From Bacillus sp. ISL-7 (GTDB lineage Bacteria; Bacillota; Bacilli; Bacillales_B; DSM-18226), in assembly GCF_018613065.1 (NCBI RefSeq), contig NZ_JAGGQW010000022.1, positions 1 to 64,000 on the forward strand: DNA of 64,000 bases. The letters run 5' to 3'. This document shows positions 8,116 through 16,174 of this stretch, one piece after another. The notes below the pieces were generated by a model, which searched no databases, was not told the origin of the DNA, and saw only the letters and a list, made by a program, of their open reading frames with translations. The position numbers were made by a program, and so were the translations under genes. How positions within the stretch are numbered: position 1 is the stretch's first letter; each line of letters begins with the position of its first letter.

Positions 8116-8919
8116 ATGTACTATACGAAATCTATAGTAAGCGGAATCATTGCTCTTGTTATAATCGTGGTTGGCTTTTTTTCTAGTACATCCGTTGATT
8201 CTGGATATAGAGGAGTTCTTTTACAATTAGGGGCCGTTAAACCGACTATTTTAACGGAAGGATTTCATTTTAAGATTCCGTTTATTCAAACCGTTCAACC
8301 CATTGAAGTCCGGGTCCAAAAAGAAGAAAGCTCGCAAACAGCTGCCTCAAAGGACCTGCAAATGGTCACCGCCATGGTGGCTGTAAATTATTCTGCTGAT
8401 CCAGAAGCGGTGAATAAGCTCTATCAAGAAATCGGCTTGGATTATCGTACCCGAATCGTTGACCCAGCGATTGCCGAATCACTAAAGGCAATCACCGCCC
8501 AGTACACAGCGGAAGAATTAATTTCCAAACGACCGGAAGTATCGGCGAAAGTGAAAGAGATGCTCGCAAGTAAATTAACAAAATATTATATGATTCTTGA
8601 AGATATCAATATCAAAGAATTTGCATTTAGTGAAGAATTCAATAAAGCAATTGAATCGAAACAAACCGCGGAACAAAATGCGTTACGTGCAAAAAGAGAT
8701 CTCGAAAGAGTCAAAATCGAAGCCGAGCAGAAAATTGCTCAAGCAGGTGCAGAGGCTGAAGCCTTACGTTTGAAAAAACAAGAGGTAACAGCGGAATTAA
8801 TCCAATTAAAGCAAATTGAAGTCCAAGAAAAGGCCTTGGAAAAATGGGATGGCCGCTTGCCAAGTGTAACAGGCGGAGCCACTCCATTTGTTGATGTGGA
8901 GGGACTTTCAAAAAAATAA
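8116..8919 (+). CDS. prohibitin/SPFH-domain membrane protein
   Basis: A 267-residue protein with one N-terminal membrane helix (IVSGIIALVIIVVGFF), an SPFH/band-7 domain (DSGYRGVLLQLGAVKPTILTEGFHFKIPFIQTVQPIEVRVQ) and a long helical, coiled-coil-prone C-terminal half (NALRAKRDLERVKIEAEQKIAQAGAEAEALRLKKQE). It should form oligomeric membrane scaffolds on the cytoplasmic face. ATG 8116 has AAAGGGGGGA upstream; earlier in-frame starts lie in non-conserved sequence. It is monocistronic, with a terminator after it. The substrate or client is unknown. Confidence 0.85.
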   Translation: MYYTKSIVSGIIALVIIVVGFFSSTSVDSGYRGVLLQLGAVKPTILTEGFHFKIPFIQTVQPIEVRVQKEESSQTAASKDLQMVTAMVAVNYSADPEAVNKLYQEIGLDYRTRIVDPAIAESLKAITAQYTAEELISKRPEVSAKVKEMLASKLTKYYMILEDINIKEFAFSEEFNKAIESKQTAEQNALRAKRDLERVKIEAEQKIAQAGAEAEALRLKKQEVTAELIQLKQIEVQEKALEKWDGRLPSVTGGATPFVDVEGLSKK

Positions 8920-8974
8920 GCTGGGATATGTCTCTTGCAAACCATGTTGATTATACTCAACAATATACTGTGAT

Positions 8975-9005
8975 AAAGGAGAGGCAATGGGCCTCTCTTT
9001 TTCTA
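8975..9005 (+). terminator. Rho-independent terminator
   Basis: Stem GAGAGGC / GCCTCTC with an AATGG loop followed by TTTTTCT. Confidence 0.75.
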
Positions 9006-9019
9006 TGGTGAATTGCCGT

Positions 9020-9061
9020 TTCCAAAGTGTCCGAGACGAAATCGGAGATCGCATAATGTAA
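9020..9061 (+). pseudogene. orphan arsC 3' fragment
   Basis: Translates as [17 protein letters not shown], which matches [12 protein letters not shown] near the end of the arsC at 3170. It has no start and no upstream arsC sequence. It looks like the tail of a second, deleted arsC copy or a past recombination scar. Confidence 0.5.
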
Positions 9062-9165
9062 TGCAACCAGCTTTCGGTGGTTAGACAGGAATGAAACTTC
9101 TAATACTATAGATAACTTTAGTTCCGTAACGGCGTTTGACAGGATTTATAAGGAGAGATGCAAAT

Positions 9166-9873
9166 TTGGAAACAATTTACCATGCATTTTTGGTTTTTGT
9201 TGTAGGATATTTGTTTTTAAGGTTGACGGGAAAAAAAGCTGTAGCTCAAATGCACAGTTTCGATCTATTGTATATTCTTGTCCTAACCAATATCATCAGT
9301 ACCCCTATAGAGGTTAAAAATATGGGAATGGCAATTACCTATGCTGGAATCACAGTCATTCTATATAAAATCTTTATACGTTTATCCTTACATAATAAAT
9401 TAAGATGGATTCTTTATGAAAGTCCAACGGTATTAATTCATAACGGGGATATCGATCGAAAAGGGCTGAAAAAGGTGCGTATGACAATAATTGAATTATT
9501 GTCATCTTTAAGAGTACAAGGGTACACTGATACTCAAAACATTGCCATTGCAGTGATGGAGGAAACAGGAAGTATTAGTATTATCCCCAAGTCGGAATAC
9601 CGGCCAGTTCAACCTAATGATTTAAAGTTACAGGTAAAGAGAGAATATCTTCCTATCCCACTGATCATGGACGGTCAAATTATTTACCATAATTTAAAAT
9701 ATCTGCAATTAGACCGTGGTTGGCTAATTGATGAGCTCGAAAAATCGGGTGAAAAAATAGAGAATATTTTATTAGCAACTTATTTAGAAGATGGAAAGTT
9801 ATTTATAGACAATAATGAAATAAAGGAACATAAAGGCGATCCATATTACTACAAACCAGGGAGAGATAATTAA
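9166..9873 (+). CDS. DUF421 (YetF/YdfR-like) membrane protein
   Basis: A 235-residue protein with three predicted N-terminal membrane helices (FLVFVVGYLFLRLTGKKAVAQMHSFDLLYILVL...) followed by a cytoplasmic DUF421/DUF3290-like region containing the characteristic PTVLIHNGDIDRKGLKKVRMTIIELLSSLRVQG segment. The family is common in Bacillaceae and has an uncharacterised, partly spore-related role. TTG 9166 is favoured by AGGAGAG 8 nt upstream. Confidence 0.8.
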   Translation: METIYHAFLVFVVGYLFLRLTGKKAVAQMHSFDLLYILVLTNIISTPIEVKNMGMAITYAGITVILYKIFIRLSLHNKLRWILYESPTVLIHNGDIDRKGLKKVRMTIIELLSSLRVQGYTDTQNIAIAVMEETGSISIIPKSEYRPVQPNDLKLQVKREYLPIPLIMDGQIIYHNLKYLQLDRGWLIDELEKSGEKIENILLATYLEDGKLFIDNNEIKEHKGDPYYYKPGRDN

Positions 9874-10017
9874 ATTAAGTATAGTTGGCTGAGGAGCCTA
9901 CATATTTTATATGAAATAGAAATTTGTTTGTCCTTATAAAAATCCTAGGGAAAGAGCCCTTCCGATTCTTATTTCTTAACATAAATTGTAGGGAATAAGG
10001 CTAAGGAGGGGTATAAA

Positions 10018-10152
10018 ATGTTTGGATACGGTGGATTTGGTGGTTGTGGTGGTGGCTATGGCTACGGCGGTGTCGGCTTTGGGGGCGGTTTTGCTTTAAT
10101 CGTTGTATTGTTTATCTTGTTAATCATCGTTGGAGCCACAATCTGTTTCTAA
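10018..10152 (+). CDS. YjcZ-family small sporulation protein
   Basis: A 44-residue peptide: a Gly/Tyr-rich N-terminus ([23 protein letters not shown]) and a C-terminal membrane helix ending [18 protein letters not shown]. This is the pattern of the YjcZ/SscA family of small spore proteins. AAGGAGGGG lies 9 nt upstream. It is flanked by its own terminator and is probably monocistronic and expressed in sporulation (inference from family). Confidence 0.85.
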   Translation: MFGYGGFGGCGGGYGYGGVGFGGGFALIVVLFILLIIVGATICF

Positions 10153-10175
10153 AAAAATACGAATAGTCGTAACTT

Positions 10176-10201
10176 AAAAAAGCCCTACAAGGGCTTTTTT
10201 G
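10176..10201 (+). terminator. Rho-independent terminator
   Basis: Stem AAAAAAGCCCT / AGGGCTTTTTT with an ACA loop. Confidence 0.85.
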
Positions 10202-10280
10202 GTTGAAACTATACTTCATTCATATCGTCCATGGGATTTTGAAGCCTTTATAGAGATTTCAGGAACTTCTGAAAATTCGG

Positions 10281-10342
10281 TTGACTTATCCTGCAGTTGT
10301 TTTATTATAGAAAATATAAAACAATGTTTTACTTATAAAACA
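10281..10342 (+). promoter_or_regulatory. promoter plus IclR-type operator of hydrolase gene
   Basis: A -35 TTGACT (10281-10286), 16-nt spacer and -10 TATTAT (10303-10308) are followed 17 nt later by the inverted repeat TGTTTTACTTATAAAACA (10325-10342), which ends 15 nt before the start codon. The same operator-after-promoter arrangement recurs at 12126-12190 and 13669-13734. Confidence 0.7.
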
Positions 10343-10357
10343 AATAGGAGGGAAAAT

Positions 10358-11158
10358 ATGCCTTTTTTACAAGTGGAAGATTTACAGATCCATTATGAAA
10401 TCGAAGGAGAGGGTGCCCCATTAATTATCTTACATGGAATGGGGAACAACTCTGGGTCATGGAAAAAACAATTAACGGGCTTATCCAATCAATTCACGGT
10501 GATTGCATGGGATGCACCTGGGTATGGAAAAAGTTCTGATCCAAAAGTGGAATTTAGGGAATTTAAGCAATTTGCTGACGTTTTAAAAGGATTGATCGAA
10601 AAATTAAACTATGAATCTGTCACGCTGCTAGGACATTCAATGGGGTCGGCGATTGCACTCGATTTTAGTTACCGCTTTCCCGAAATGGTTGACGCGTTAA
10701 TTATTTCAGATGCAACAAGAGGGGCAGCGGCACTAAGTAAAGAAGAGAATGAACGGAAATTAAAAAATCGTCTACATACCATTGAAACAGTAGAGCCGGC
10801 AGAACTGGCGAAGCTTCGTGTAAAGGAACTCCTTTCACCGCAGCCAGATCCGGAAATAAAGAAAGAGGCAGAAAGAATCTATTCGCAAATCAGACCGATG
10901 GGATTCCGCTCTGTCGCCAATTCACTTTTTTCTTTAAATCAAATGGATATTCTATCTTCGATCACTACACCTACCCTTGTTATTTGCGGAGAAATGGATA
11001 GAGTAACACCGGTTAGTGAATCGCAGATTTTTCATGAGACAATAAAGGATTCAACATTTGTTACCATCCCTGGGACTGGTCATTTGTGTTATCAAGAAGA
11101 TCCCAATAACTTTAATGCAATCGTTCTAGACTTTCTGACCTCATTGGTGAAAGTATAA
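10358..11158 (+). CDS. alpha/beta-fold hydrolase, meta-cleavage-product-hydrolase type
   Basis: A 266-residue cytoplasmic hydrolase with the oxyanion HGMG motif, nucleophile elbow GHSMGS (Ser94), acid residue in VICGEMDRVTP and catalytic His in GTGHLCYQEDP. It resembles hydrolases that split C-C bonds of ring-cleavage products (MhpC/BphD group) and beta-ketoadipate enol-lactonases. ATG 10358 has AGGAGGGAAA upstream. It stands alone upstream of iclR but shares the IclR-type operator with the main catabolic operon. The substrate is inferred from context. Confidence 0.75.
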   Translation: MPFLQVEDLQIHYEIEGEGAPLIILHGMGNNSGSWKKQLTGLSNQFTVIAWDAPGYGKSSDPKVEFREFKQFADVLKGLIEKLNYESVTLLGHSMGSAIALDFSYRFPEMVDALIISDATRGAAALSKEENERKLKNRLHTIETVEPAELAKLRVKELLSPQPDPEIKKEAERIYSQIRPMGFRSVANSLFSLNQMDILSSITTPTLVICGEMDRVTPVSESQIFHETIKDSTFVTIPGTGHLCYQEDPNNFNAIVLDFLTSLVKV

Positions 11159-11238
11159 ATCAAGATGAGATTACCATTCTTTGCATAAACTTTGATATGA
11201 TTGTAGTATATGAAAATTAATAACAATGAGATGGTGAA

Positions 11239-12036
11239 ATGCTGATGGCAAAAGATGAAAAGGAACGCTATAATGCCAATGCCTTAGTGCGAGGATTGGA
11301 AATTTTAAAGCTATTTAGTGAAGAGCGCCCCACATTATCCTTGGTTGAAATCGCGAAAGAACTGGATGTAAGTCGAACGGTTCCGTTCCGGTTATTGTAT
11401 ACACTCCAAACACTTGGATATCTCTATCAAGATGAACATACGAAGCGCTACAGTTTAACCCCAAAGGTGTTGGAATTAGGCTTTGCCTATTTAAGTACCT
11501 TAAAACTCCCTGAAATTGCACAGCCATATTTAGAAAAATTAAGGGATGAAACTGGGGCATCTTGTCATTTATCGATATTGGATGGTCAAGAAGTTGTCTA
11601 TGTTGGCAGTGCACCAGTCCGAGGAGTCTCAGCTGTTAATGTGAATATTGGGTTGAGACTGCCCGCCCATGCGATCGCCAATGGAAAAGTACAGCTGGCT
11701 TATCAACCCCAAGACAAATTAAACCAAATCTTATTTGGCTCCAATTTAAAACCATATACGGAAAGAACGCAAACAGATTACATGGATTTTCAACAAGAAT
11801 TAGCTACGATTCGGCAAAAGGGCTATGCGATAACAAAGGGTGAATTCCATCATGGAATTCAATCGGTTGCTGCTCCTATCTTTGAGCGCACGGGTCAAGT
11901 CAGGGCAGCGATCAATGTGGTCGCAACAGAAGCTACCTTCAATCAAGAATTTATTGAAAAAATAGCCTTACCTAAAGTGCTGGAAGCTTCCGAAATATTA
12001 TCCGGCTTTATGGGCTACCACTCAAAAATGGATTAG
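11239..12036 (+). CDS. IclR-family transcriptional regulator
   Basis: A 265-residue regulator with an N-terminal winged helix (ALVRGLEILKLFSEERPTLSLVEIAKELDVSRTVPFRLLYTLQTLGYL) and a C-terminal effector-binding GAF-like domain (SCHLSILDGQEVVYVGSAPV...). IclR proteins commonly control aromatic and short-chain acid catabolism. It sits inside the aromatic cluster and is the obvious candidate to bind the repeated TGTTTT-N6-AAAACA boxes. No such box lies directly upstream of its own gene, so autoregulation is not evident. The start could be ATG 11239 or ATG 11245. Confidence 0.85.
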   Translation: MLMAKDEKERYNANALVRGLEILKLFSEERPTLSLVEIAKELDVSRTVPFRLLYTLQTLGYLYQDEHTKRYSLTPKVLELGFAYLSTLKLPEIAQPYLEKLRDETGASCHLSILDGQEVVYVGSAPVRGVSAVNVNIGLRLPAHAIANGKVQLAYQPQDKLNQILFGSNLKPYTERTQTDYMDFQQELATIRQKGYAITKGEFHHGIQSVAAPIFERTGQVRAAINVVATEATFNQEFIEKIALPKVLEASEILSGFMGYHSKMD

Positions 12037-12039
12037 AAT

Positions 12040-12066
12040 GCTTGCGAAATTCGCAAGCTTTTTTTG
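12040..12066 (+). terminator. Rho-independent terminator after iclR
   Basis: Stem GCTTGCGAA / TTCGCAAGC followed by seven T. Confidence 0.85.
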
Positions 12067-12072
12067 TTGTTT

Positions 12073-12109
12073 TGTTTTATATATAAAACGTGTTTTATTT
12101 TGTGAAACA
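12073..12109. promoter_or_regulatory. upstream tandem IclR-type boxes
   Basis: TGTTTTATATATAAAACG (12073-12090) is immediately followed by a weaker copy, TGTTTT...GAAACA (12091-12109). They lie just upstream of the -35 box of the transporter promoter, where an activator or cooperative partner would bind. Confidence 0.55.
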
Positions 12110-12125
12110 AAATAGATAATTTTTG

Positions 12126-12190
12126 TTGACACAATATTCTCAAAACTTTAAAATAAACTTAGTGGTAAACTTTGTTTTGTATATAAAACA
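12126..12190 (+). promoter_or_regulatory. promoter plus IclR-type operator of MFS gene
   Basis: A -35 TTGACA (12126-12131), 17-nt spacer and -10 TAAAAT (12149-12154). The operator TGTTTTGTATATAAAACA (12173-12190) begins 19 nt after the -10, so a bound protein would block early elongation. Confidence 0.78.
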
Positions 12191-12276
12191 TTTTCCTTGC
12201 TGCGAAAAATAAAAAAAGGAGTGATAAGAGTCCGTTTGGGCGTTTGAAGTATTATATAATTAATAATAAAATTTTC

Positions 12277-12290
12277 TGGAAGCGCATTCA
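12277..12290. promoter_or_regulatory. cre-like CcpA site in the MFS leader
   Basis: TGGAAGCGCATTCA fits the cre consensus TGNAARCGNWWNCA at every position. It lies about 115 nt downstream of the predicted transcription start, consistent with a CcpA roadblock. Confidence 0.6.
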
Positions 12291-12319
12291 CTCGATTGAA
12301 ATCAAAAGGGGGTCCTTTA

Positions 12320-13597
12320 ATGCTGAGAACGAATAAACGTTGGATTTATATTGCTATGCCTATTTTCTTTTTTTGGTTTTTTGGACAAATTGATAAATTA
12401 GGTATTTCAATTATCCAAACGGATCAAGGTTTCTTAAATGATCTGGGATTAACAGGTGCAGATAAGAATGCAAAAATTGGGATGATCACATTTATCTTTA
12501 CCATAGCTTATGCCTTATCCAATATCTTTTGGGGATTTATCATTGACAAGCTTGGAGCAAGGAAGACAGGTATCATCGGTCTGATTGTATGGGCTATTAC
12601 CATGATTATTGGCGGGTTATCTACTTCCTACGAGATGTTTATCTTGAGCCGTGCCATTCTTGGTATTGGTGAGGGGATGATGATTCCGATTTGCGGAAAA
12701 TTTATCTCTAACTGGTTTAATCAGCGTGAACTTGGGCGGGCACAATCCTCATGGCTTGCAGGAAACTATTTAGGACCTGCTAGTGGAGCGATTATCTTAA
12801 CGCTTGTTATTGCCACCTTCCATTGGCAAGCCGCCTTTTTCGCTTTAGCAGCCTTTAATATTTTAATCGTTCTTCCTATGTTTATCTTCCTTACTCGCGA
12901 TACACCTGAAGAACATCCACGACTAGATCAAAGGGAATTAGCGTATATTCGACAGTCAGATTCCAAAGTATCAACGAAAAAACAAAGCTTTGTTCAAGAC
13001 TATCGTTATTGGATTGTCTGGTTCGGAATGTTAGTGTCGTCATTTTTATTTTTCGGTATTAGTATTTGGCTGCCTACTTATTTAGTCGGAGCGAAAGGTT
13101 TCACAAGGGAGGCTATGACTGGAATCACCTCTTTATCTTGGCTTTTTGCTTTAGGATTCGTATTAATTTGCGGATTTCTAGCGGATAAAACCAAGCGTCC
13201 TGGTTTACTTGCGACGATTCTATTTCTATTGACGGCATCATTTTTAACTGCGGCCATTCTTTCTCCGCAGCCAGTTATGGCCGGGGTATGCATGGGCCTA
13301 GCAATGGGAGCACAAGGCGGCGTATTCCATTTAAGTAATTTATTCATGGTTAAATTCTCGACGCCTGAAACAGCTGGACGTGCTGCGGGATTGATGGGAT
13401 TTACTAACATTCTTGGAGGGTTTTCAAGTTATATTATGGGCTGGATGGTTGATATTGCCGGTGGGGACTTTGGACCTTCCATTGTGATGTTGATTATCGC
13501 AGCTACGCTTGGGTTCATTGCGTATCTATTTACATTGAAAAGGGAAGCAGCAGAGCTAAAGATTGAGAATCTACCTCCTCAACGGGTGATTTTATAA
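12320..13597 (+). CDS. MFS transporter, anion:cation symporter type
   Basis: A 425-residue, 12-helix major facilitator of the cytoplasmic membrane. The loop after helix 2 reads GFIIDKLGARKTG, and the FGQIDKLGISIIQTDQGFLNDLGL start resembles the ACS family that imports organic anions such as phthalate, 4-hydroxyphenylacetate and hexuronates. ATG 12320 follows AAAGGGGG. It is preceded by promoter, operators and a cre site, and followed by a second operator-promoter, so it forms its own transcription unit in the aromatic cluster. The likely cargo is the aromatic acid degraded here. Confidence 0.82.
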   Translation: MLRTNKRWIYIAMPIFFFWFFGQIDKLGISIIQTDQGFLNDLGLTGADKNAKIGMITFIFTIAYALSNIFWGFIIDKLGARKTGIIGLIVWAITMIIGGLSTSYEMFILSRAILGIGEGMMIPICGKFISNWFNQRELGRAQSSWLAGNYLGPASGAIILTLVIATFHWQAAFFALAAFNILIVLPMFIFLTRDTPEEHPRLDQRELAYIRQSDSKVSTKKQSFVQDYRYWIVWFGMLVSSFLFFGISIWLPTYLVGAKGFTREAMTGITSLSWLFALGFVLICGFLADKTKRPGLLATILFLLTASFLTAAILSPQPVMAGVCMGLAMGAQGGVFHLSNLFMVKFSTPETAGRAAGLMGFTNILGGFSSYIMGWMVDIAGGDFGPSIVMLIIAATLGFIAYLFTLKREAAELKIENLPPQRVIL

Positions 13598-13615
13598 AAT
13601 GTTAATTTATTTAAA

Positions 13616-13633
13616 TGTTACGTATATAAAACA
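13616..13633. promoter_or_regulatory. IclR-type box upstream of cupin promoter
   Basis: TGTTACGTATATAAAACA keeps the central GTATAT and the right half of the consensus; it is located 36 nt upstream of the -35 box. Confidence 0.5.
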
Positions 13634-13668
13634 TAGTTTTAAATATTAAAAATTCTCAATATTTATAA

Positions 13669-13734
13669 TTGACAATTATAGTATTGGGAATTAATATTAG
13701 TTTATAAAGAAAACAATGTTTTGTATATAAAACA
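13669..13734 (+). promoter_or_regulatory. promoter plus IclR-type operator of the main catabolic operon
   Basis: A -35 TTGACA (13669-13674), 17-nt spacer and -10 TAATAT (13692-13697). TGTTTTGTATATAAAACA (13717-13734) starts 20 nt after the -10 and is identical to the copy at 12173. Confidence 0.8.
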
Positions 13735-13756
13735 TATTCAAGAAGGAGTGTTGTAA

Positions 13757-14293
13757 ATGTCTGAGGAAAAATTTTCAGTAGAAGCGTTTGAGAAAAAATA
13801 TGTGGCGAGGTTAAAGGATCGCTCACTAGATTTTAACGTGTTGAAGTTTCAGGAAGAAGTGGACCCAGCTTATCGCAGAGCACAGATGAGATATATCGGC
13901 CGCGGTGCCACGGCTAATAATGATGCAAATGTGATTGCTGCAGAACACTTCACATTAAGCACCATGGTTTTACCAGCAGGGTGTAAAGGACCACTTCATT
14001 TACATGATGATGTGGAAGAAGTTTTCTTTATCTTAAAAGGCAGTGTGACTGCACTTATCCAAGAAGAGGGTGAGAGTGAAGTCCATGAAATCGTCTTAAA
14101 TGAAAGGGATTGTATCAGTTCTCCTCCTGGAGTCTATCGCGGACTGCGCAATGATAGCGATGAAGAGGCATTAATGCTCGTTATGCTAGGTGCTGTTAAG
14201 CCGAATTTACCGACCTATCCAAAAGGAAGCGCATTAGAGGAACTTCGTCTTAAGCGGGCTAAAGAGAGAGAAGCAATTATTAACGGAAAATAA
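13757..14293 (+). CDS. cupin-domain protein of aromatic cluster
   Basis: A 178-residue single-domain cupin with the metal motif HLHDDVEEVFFILKG (HxHx4E...G) and a second motif region ending in VYRGLRNDSDEEALMLVMLG. Such proteins near ring-hydroxylation genes can be dioxygenases, isomerases or decarboxylases of ring-cleavage intermediates; nothing here fixes the reaction. It is the first gene of the long operon, 22 nt after the operator, with AGAAGGAGTG as ribosome binding site. Confidence 0.75.
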   Translation: MSEEKFSVEAFEKKYVARLKDRSLDFNVLKFQEEVDPAYRRAQMRYIGRGATANNDANVIAAEHFTLSTMVLPAGCKGPLHLHDDVEEVFFILKGSVTALIQEEGESEVHEIVLNERDCISSPPGVYRGLRNDSDEEALMLVMLGAVKPNLPTYPKGSALEELRLKRAKEREAIINGK

Positions 14294-14428
14294 TTTTTCA
14301 ATAGGCAGATGTTTCTTAGCAAACATACTCCCTGAAACTTAAGAAATTTGTTCGTTGACAGGGATGGTCCTCTTATTTTCATGCGGGATCATCCTTGTTG
14401 ACTTTTAAAAAAAAATGGAGGTGGCAGG

Positions 14429-15343
14429 ATGTTAGGAATCACACATTTAAGGCATATTAGCTTAATTACCCCCGTTCTCAAGGAACAAGCTGAATTTTAT
14501 GAGAAAATATGGGGCTTGGATAAGGTTTCTCAAGATGAACAGTCTGTTTACTTTCGCGGGGCTGGCCCTGAAAACCATATATTAAGCCTGCATGCAGGAG
14601 AAAAAAGAGGGTTGCACCATATTGCATTCGGAATGGTAGATAAAAACGCAGTCGACAGAGCGGCAGAAATCCTTGCTTCAAAAGGTGTGAAGATTGTTTC
14701 CCCGCCTGGTTATTTGGATGAGGAAGGAAAAGGCTATGGCTTGCGTTTTGTCGATCCAGAAAATCGCTGTATCGAATTATCCGCCTGGGTGGAAATTCAT
14801 ACCTCGATTTGGAACAAGAAAAATGTCGATCCAGTCAAACTGAACCATGTCGTCATGAATACGAAAGACCTTGATATGATTACTGATTTTTATACGAATG
14901 TCCTAGGGTTTAAGGTGACCGACTGGAGCGAGCACCAAATGTCCTTCTTACGCTGTAACAGGAAACACCACTCGATTGCCTTCAATCAGGATGCTCACGC
15001 CTCCGTTAATCATATTGCCTACGAAGTGGATACGGTGGATGAAGTGATGCGGGGAATCAGTAATGTCAGAAAAGCAGGCTATCAAGAGATTTGGGGCCCA
15101 GGGCGCCACGGTCCTGGAAACAATGTTTTTTGCTACTTCCAAGATCCAGGGAAGTTTGTGATGGAGTATACCTGTTATTTGGAAACGATTGAAGATGAGT
15201 CAGAATGGAGAGCGCGTGTTTGGAAGCGAGTGCCTCATTTAATGGACCAATGGGGAATCGCCGGACCTCCAAAACCGGAAACACGGGCAGCAATGGGCGG
15301 CGAGCCAGACCCAGGCTGGGTAGATGTTAAAGCATTGGTTTGA
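14429..15343 (+). CDS. type I extradiol ring-cleavage dioxygenase (VOC fold)
   Basis: A 304-residue two-domain VOC enzyme. The C-terminal domain keeps the full 2-His-1-carboxylate set: His140 (KLNHVV), His195 (VNHIAYEV) and Glu246 (VMEYT). It also keeps the second-shell residues of BphC-type enzymes: His181 (RKHHSIAF), His227 (GRHGPGNN) and a Tyr near 247-250. It should open a catechol-like ring next to the hydroxyls with Fe(II) and O2. A GGAGGTGG site precedes the ATG, and its stop overlaps the region just before the next SDR. The exact catechol is unknown. Confidence 0.85.
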   Translation: MLGITHLRHISLITPVLKEQAEFYEKIWGLDKVSQDEQSVYFRGAGPENHILSLHAGEKRGLHHIAFGMVDKNAVDRAAEILASKGVKIVSPPGYLDEEGKGYGLRFVDPENRCIELSAWVEIHTSIWNKKNVDPVKLNHVVMNTKDLDMITDFYTNVLGFKVTDWSEHQMSFLRCNRKHHSIAFNQDAHASVNHIAYEVDTVDEVMRGISNVRKAGYQEIWGPGRHGPGNNVFCYFQDPGKFVMEYTCYLETIEDESEWRARVWKRVPHLMDQWGIAGPPKPETRAAMGGEPDPGWVDVKALV

Positions 15344-15360
15344 CGAAAAGGGGTGTCAGG

Positions 15361-16152
15361 ATGGATTTAGGATTAAAGGGTAAAGTAGCGGTCATCATGG
15401 GAGGAACCTCTGGAGTTGGCTTAAAGACGGCAGAAATGTTCCTTCAGGAAGGTGCCCGCGTAGCGGTTTGCGGCAGAAATAGCGAGCGGAAAGAAAAAGC
15501 CTATGATCACCTGCTGAAATTTGGACCAGCCGATTCGATTTTTGCAGCAACCTGTGACGTGACTAATAAGGATGATGTTAACGCGTTTATCAACGGGACA
15601 GCCACACACTTTGGCGGGATTGATATCCTTGTGAATGCTGCTGGACAAAGTGTCATGGGTTACTTTTTTGATGTGACGGATGAACAATGGGAGCAGCAAA
15701 TCCAATTGAAATACTTTGCGATTATTTATGCGGTGAAGGCGGTTCATCCTTATTTGGTTAAGAATGGCGGCGGCCGCATCATCAATATCAATGCTACGTT
15801 AGCGAAAGAGCCGGAAAGACATATGATTGCAACGGCGGCAACAAGAGCCGGATTATTGAATTTAAGTAAGACTCTATCACAAGAGCTTGCATCAGATAAT
15901 ATTTTAGTCAACTCAGTGAGTTTAGGGTTGATTCGTACCGATCAATGGGAGCGAAGAAGATTGAAAAATGCTCCAGATATGAACGCAGAAGACTATTATT
16001 CTGATTTAGCCAAAAAGCGAAATATCCCTTTAGGGAGAGTTGGCGAAGCAGAAGAAGTGGCCAGTGTGATTTTATTTTTAGCATCAAGCAAAGCAAGTTA
16101 TGTAGCCGGTTCAACCATTGAAACAGCTGGAGCGCTGGGGAAAGCGCTTTAA
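15361..16152 (+). CDS. SDR-family protein with degenerate catalytic triad
   Basis: A 263-residue short-chain dehydrogenase fold with an intact nucleotide-binding start (GKVAVIMGGTSGVGLKTAE) and NAAG motif. Where the family has Ser and YxxxK, this protein reads ININATLAKEP and TAATRAGLLN, so Tyr is replaced by Thr and Lys by Arg. Either it uses another chemistry or it is a structural or binding protein. ATG 15361 is preferred because AAAAGGGGTG lies upstream; the upstream TTG overlaps the previous stop. It is the third gene of the operon. Confidence 0.75.
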   Translation: MDLGLKGKVAVIMGGTSGVGLKTAEMFLQEGARVAVCGRNSERKEKAYDHLLKFGPADSIFAATCDVTNKDDVNAFINGTATHFGGIDILVNAAGQSVMGYFFDVTDEQWEQQIQLKYFAIIYAVKAVHPYLVKNGGGRIININATLAKEPERHMIATAATRAGLLNLSKTLSQELASDNILVNSVSLGLIRTDQWERRRLKNAPDMNAEDYYSDLAKKRNIPLGRVGEAEEVASVILFLASSKASYVAGSTIETAGALGKAL

Positions 16153-16174
16153 TTACTGATAAAGGCAGGAATGA

